The notes beneath the pieces are model-generated. The model saw nothing but the letters and a program-made list of their open reading frames with translations. It made no database searches and was not told where the DNA came from. Of a stretch of DNA of 64,000 nt, positions 60,835 through 64,000 are shown piece after piece. Each line of letters begins with the position of its first letter. The first letter of the stretch is position 1. The position numbers and the translations under genes are program-made. Location of the stretch: the NCBI RefSeq assembly GCF_030580995.1, contig NZ_JAUQSZ010000010.1, positions 1 through 64,000 on the forward strand, given 5' to 3'. This DNA is from Sphingomonas immobilis (GTDB lineage: Bacteria > Pseudomonadota > Alphaproteobacteria > Sphingomonadales > Sphingomonadaceae).

Positions 60835-62139
60835 TCAGTCCTCCTTCTCGGAAATGTCGGGGTGGGCGCCCGCGCCGCCGGAACCGCCCTCGCGGATCGC
60901 GTGCGCAACGGCCTGGCGATGATGGCGGGCATCCTGTTGGCGGCGGAGCGCCTGAGCCCATGCCGGTGCTTGCTCGGCGCCCTCGGCTGCGGCCTGCGGG
61001 GTCGACGCGCCTCGATTGACGGTGGCTTTGAATGCAGCCTCGCGACCCGAAGCCGCCGCCTCGCTCAATCCGAACATGCTGGCGGCGTGGGTGCGGAGCG
61101 CATTGCCGGCCGCGCTCGCCACACCGCTCAGGCCGGCGCCGACGCTGGTCGAACCGGCGGCTTCCTGACCGAGTTTGTAGGCGGTCGATGCAGCCGATCC
61201 CATCGATGTGCCGGCACGGACCGCGCCGAGCGCCGCGCCGCCGCCGGCCCCAGCCCCCGCCGCTGCGGCTCCGGCGCCGACCGCGACGACACCGGCCGCC
61301 CCGAGCGCCGTGCCGACCGCGGCACCGGCCCCGAGCTGGGGGGCGCCGGACACGAGTCCGGTCGCAATGCCGGGACCAAAAATGCCGAGACCGAACATCG
61401 TCAGCGCGGCGAGCGTGAGGCTCAGCGCCTTGACGATGTCGGGCTCTGACCCCTGCAGGCTATCGACGAACTCGCTGAAGAAGCTCGAGCCAATACCGAC
61501 GATCACAGCAAGCACCATGACCTTGATGCCGGCACTGACCACACCGCCCAGCACGCGCTCGGCGAGGAAAGCGGACCTGTTCCAGAACGCGAACGGCACC
61601 AGCACGAAGCCGGCGAGCGTCGTCAGCTTGAACTCGATGATCGTGACGAACAGCTGGATGGCGAGAATGAAGAACGCGAGGATCACCAGTATCCAGGCGA
61701 ACAGCAGAACGGCGATCGTCAGGAAATTGTCGAAGAAGGTCGCGAAGGTGGTGAGCTGCGAGATCTGCTGGAGCAGCGGCCACGCCGCGGAGAAGCCGGT
61801 GCTCGCGAGCGTGCCGGGCTTGAGCAGGTCGTCGGCGGACATGGTGCCGCCGCCTGCGGTGAGCCCCGCCATCGCGAAGGATTTGAAGATGATGCCCGCG
61901 AGCGTCGAGAAGCTGTTCAGGATGAACGCGAACGCACCGACATAGAGCACTTTCTTGATAAGGCGGCCGAGCACGTCCTGCTCGCCGCCCAGCGCCCAGA
62001 ACAGTCCGGCGAGCGTGATGTCGATGCCGATCAGTGTCACGGTCAGGAAATGAACATCGCCGCCGAGCAGCCCGAAGCCGCTGTCGATATAGGCGATGAA
62101 CGCCGCCATGAATCTGTCGATGACGTTGAGATCGTTCAC
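60835..62139 (-). CDS. trbL: Conjugal transfer protein TrbL (VirB6-like)
   Basis: TrbL is a polytopic inner-membrane protein of the channel. From the GTG at 62139, behind AGGACCGGACCC, it has 434 residues: six or more membrane segments up to about 280 and then a very alanine/glycine-rich segment (AAGVVAVGAGAAAAGAGAGG) and a polar C-terminus. The motif NVIDRFMAAFIAYIDSGFGL at the start is typical. Longer upstream frames lack membrane-protein character. Confidence 0.9.
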   Translation of the reverse strand: MNDLNVIDRFMAAFIAYIDSGFGLLGGDVHFLTVTLIGIDITLAGLFWALGGEQDVLGRLIKKVLYVGAFAFILNSFSTLAGIIFKSFAMAGLTAGGGTMSADDLLKPGTLASTGFSAAWPLLQQISQLTTFATFFDNFLTIAVLLFAWILVILAFFILAIQLFVTIIEFKLTTLAGFVLVPFAFWNRSAFLAERVLGGVVSAGIKVMVLAVIVGIGSSFFSEFVDSLQGSEPDIVKALSLTLAALTMFGLGIFGPGIATGLVSGAPQLGAGAAVGTALGAAGVVAVGAGAAAAGAGAGGGAALGAVRAGTSMGSAASTAYKLGQEAAGSTSVGAGLSGVASAAGNALRTHAASMFGLSEAAASGREAAFKATVNRGASTPQAAAEGAEQAPAWAQALRRQQDARHHRQAVAHAIREGGSGGAGAHPDISEKED

Positions 62140-62263
62140 GGGTCCGGTCCTGGTTCTGGAGTGAAGTCCGCGGCGCGCGCGGTGGGGAGCTGGCGCGCGC
62201 GCCGCGGATGTGACGGACGGACAAGGGGGCGCTGCCCGTCCGCCACCCTCGGCGTGGTTCGGC
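62140..62263. other. 124-bp gap between trbJ and trbL without trbK
   Basis: Several conjugative systems carry the small entry-exclusion lipoprotein gene trbK between trbJ and trbL. This gap has no frame with a lipobox or signal peptide of useful length; it is GC-rich and repetitive with GCGCGC runs. Confidence 0.5.
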
Positions 62264-63019
62264 CTATTTTGGGGTGTAAGCCGTGCCGTTGCCGAGAAAC
62301 TTGGCGGTGGCCGCGCGAGCGTCGATGCCGGCCTGGACGCGGCGGGCCGCCTCCAGCGCGTCGGCACGGTATTGCGCGGCCATCATGTTCTGGATCTGGA
62401 ACTGCTGCTTGGTGGCGAGCGCGAGCAACTGATTGGTCGCTTGGCTGACCTGCAGGCCGCCTTCGGCGCCCTGGCTCTTGGCGACGATCGAGGCGAGCGC
62501 GTCGCTGTCCTGGCTGACGTTACCGACGACCTGCGCCTGGACCTGCATGGTCTGGTTGAACGCCGCCATCGACGTGTCGAGCCGGGTCTTGGCATCGATC
62601 ACGCGCGCGTTCGTCGTCAGCGCCTGGTTGAGGTCGTTCGGGAAAAGTTTCCCGAATTCCTTGTCGATATTCCCGATCTTGAAGCTGATGCCCTGCGCCT
62701 GCCCCATCAGTCTGTCGATTTGCTGGATCGTCTGCGTAAGCGCCTGCAGCTCGGGGAAATTGATCTTCGTGAGGTTCTTCGCCTGGTTGATCAGGCTCTG
62801 CGCCTCGTTCTGTAGCGACTGGATCTGGTTGTTGATCTGCGTGAGCGTGCGCGCGGCGGTGAGCAGGTTCTGGGTGTAGTTGGTCGGATCGAACACCGTG
62901 AATTGCGCGTGCGCGGGTGTCGTCGCCATGGACATGGCGAGCGAACCGACGGCGCCGCACGCCAACAGGCCGGCGATGAAGTGCTTGGCAAGTGATCGGC
63001 TGTGATGTCGCTGGGGCAT
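62264..63019 (-). CDS. trbJ: Conjugal transfer protein TrbJ (VirB5-like)
   Basis: TrbJ is a periplasmic, VirB5-like protein required for mating-pair formation. The 251-residue protein has a signal peptide ending TTPAHAQ and the family start FTVFDPTNYTQNLLTAARTL, followed by long coiled-coil-like helices rich in Gln and Asn (LTQINNQIQSLQNEAQSLIN). It lies 24 bases behind trbE. Confidence 0.9.
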   Translation of the reverse strand: MPQRHHSRSLAKHFIAGLLACGAVGSLAMSMATTPAHAQFTVFDPTNYTQNLLTAARTLTQINNQIQSLQNEAQSLINQAKNLTKINFPELQALTQTIQQIDRLMGQAQGISFKIGNIDKEFGKLFPNDLNQALTTNARVIDAKTRLDTSMAAFNQTMQVQAQVVGNVSQDSDALASIVAKSQGAEGGLQVSQATNQLLALATKQQFQIQNMMAAQYRADALEAARRVQAGIDARAATAKFLGNGTAYTPK

Positions 63020-63043
63020 TGGAAGTCTCCTTTCGGTTGGGGG

Positions 63044-64000
63044 TCAGCGAAGCGGGGGTGCGAACTCGCCAAGCAGCGCGGCTGCCCAATCGAGATCGCG
63101 GGAAACCAGGAAGCGGGCGGCGAAATCGACCGCGCCGTGTTCGGCGAGCAGTGCGTCGATCTGCGCTTGGTCAGCGGGATCGGACGCACCGCAAAGCGCG
63201 AGCGCGACGGGCCCAAGACCGAGCTCGAACAGCCGGTTGCCGCGGGTCGATTGCACATAATAATGCCGCTTCGGCGTCGCGCGCGCGATCAGCTCGATCT
63301 GGCGGTCATTGAGCCCGAACCGCTCATAAGCAGCCCGAGACTGCGGCTCTATCGCGCGATCGTTGGGCAGCAGTATCCGCTGCGGGCAACTCTCGATGAT
63401 GGCAGGCGCGATGCTCGAGTCCGCGATGTCGGCCAAGCTCTGGGTCGCGAACAGCACCGCGACGTTCTTCTTGCGAAGCGTCTTCAGCCATTCGCGAATG
63501 CGGGCCGCGAAAAGCGGATGGTCGAGGAAGATCCAGGCTTCGTCGAGAATCAGCAGCGTCGGCCGACCGTCGAACCGCTCTTCCAATCGGTGGAATAGGT
63601 AGGTCAGGACGGGCGCGACGACGCCGGCCTGCGACATCAGCGCTTCGGTCTCGAAACACTGGACATCGCCGAGCGCGAGCGCCTGTTCGGCGGCGTCGAG
63701 CAGCCGGCCATATGGCCCCTCGAGCGTATAGGCGGTGAGCGCGGTGCGCAGCGCATTCGACTGGAGCAGCAGCGCGAGCCCCGTCATCGTGCGTTCTTCG
63801 GCGGGCGCGGATGCCAGTGAGCCGAGGGCCGACCAAACCGCGTCCTTGACCTCAGGCGTGACCGCGACTTTCTCGTGGGCGAGAAGCGCCGCGATCCATT
63901 CGGCGGCCCAGCTGCGCTCGCCGAGATCGTCGATGCCGCGCAGCGGCTGGAACGCGAGCCCTTCGCCAGCATCCGAGCCGAGGCCGAGCGCATGATGCGC
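63044..64000 (-). CDS. trbE: Conjugal transfer ATPase TrbE (VirB4-like), C-terminal part
   Basis: TrbE is the VirB4-class ATPase that powers pilus and channel assembly. About 319 C-terminal residues are visible; the frame stays open to the window edge, so the start and Walker A motif lie outside. Walker B is visible as TLLILDEAWIFLDHP, followed by LFATQSLADIADSSIA and the conserved YYVQSTRGNRLFELGLGP. An internal ATG at 63787 is not the start. Confidence 0.92.
   Translation of the reverse strand, partial: AHHALGLGSDAGEGLAFQPLRGIDDLGERSWAAEWIAALLAHEKVAVTPEVKDAVWSALGSLASAPAEERTMTGLALLLQSNALRTALTAYTLEGPYGRLLDAAEQALALGDVQCFETEALMSQAGVVAPVLTYLFHRLEERFDGRPTLLILDEAWIFLDHPLFAARIREWLKTLRKKNVAVLFATQSLADIADSSIAPAIIESCPQRILLPNDRAIEPQSRAAYERFGLNDRQIELIARATPKRHYYVQSTRGNRLFELGLGPVALALCGASDPADQAQIDALLAEHGAVDFAARFLVSRDLDWAAALLGEFAPPLR

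Larger units (their letters stand above)
57207..64000. mobile_element. Terminal part of an integrative and conjugative element (trb module)
   Basis: From the tRNA-Glu to the window end all recognised genes belong to a conjugation module in the order trbE-J-L-F-G-I, then a DUF2274 gene and an AlpA-like gene, all on the minus strand. The 57207-57445 stretch next to the tRNA is visibly AT-richer, contains a TTTGTCTA direct repeat (57250-57257 and 57261-57268) and has no gene. Integrase, relaxase and the remaining trb genes must lie beyond the right edge or at the other end. Confidence 0.75.

Overview
The window is a GC-rich, gene-dense stretch from an alphaproteobacterium, most likely a Sphingomonadaceae (Sphingomonas-like) species. 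The signs are three SusC-like TonB-dependent receptors of sphingomonad type, a ManD-type mannonate dehydratase, a bacteriophytochrome with an HWE kinase, REP-like palindromes around genes, frequent GTG starts and many 4-base stop/start overlaps. The first ~200 bases look like a contig end (19 C followed by 10 G, then a jump into the middle of rnr), so the left edge is probably an assembly artefact.

Layout. 0.2-6.3 kb holds housekeeping genes: the 3' part of rnr, a GT87-like membrane glycosyltransferase, rsmE, gshA and an ICMT-like methyltransferase. 6.3-7.1 kb is a brnTA toxin-antitoxin pair behind a perfect 12-bp inverted repeat. 7.1-11.2 kb is tRNA-Gly followed after 20 bp by the methionine-salvage operon mtnBDCA, with a convergent KAT/YbdL-like aminotransferase that could carry out the last step; mtnP lies separately at 45 kb.

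11.3-34.6 kb is the most distinctive region, a glucuronide-utilisation island. It has two hexuronate-type MFS transporters, two TonB receptors, a secreted alpha/beta hydrolase, a secreted GH2 beta-glucuronidase, uxaC, uxuB, manD and kdgK, a GH31 glycosidase, two GntR regulators, and glpK/glpD in the middle. A recurring TGGY-N3-RCCA site sits in front of exuT/TonB receptor, uxaC/manD and glpK/glpD, suggesting one GntR regulon. The gene set reads as a route for taking up a glucuronyl conjugate, possibly glucuronosyl-(acyl)glycerol, cutting it, and sending glucuronate to KDPG and glycerol to dihydroxyacetone phosphate.

34.7-38.5 kb is a paoABC-type molybdenum aldehyde oxidoreductase operon. 38.7-41.9 kb is a heme oxygenase and a bacteriophytochrome facing each other and sharing a CTAG as both stop codons. 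42-57 kb is mixed core genome: tRNA-Tyr, rlmB-like methyltransferase, lipoprotein, ferredoxin, AlkA-like glycosylase, mtnP, an aldehyde dehydrogenase with a barstar-like small gene, a YgiD-like dioxygenase, an orphan IorA-like iron-sulfur protein, an RcnB-family protein, a 2OG-Fe(II) oxygenase, a third TonB receptor and recJ.

57.1-64 kb: a tRNA-Glu gene marks the border of an integrated conjugative element. Beyond it, on the minus strand, lie trbE (cut by the window end), trbJ, trbL, trbF, trbG, trbI, a DUF2274 gene and an AlpA/excisionase-like gene, a compact mating-pair-formation module. No integrase, CRISPR array, rRNA or insertion sequence is visible.
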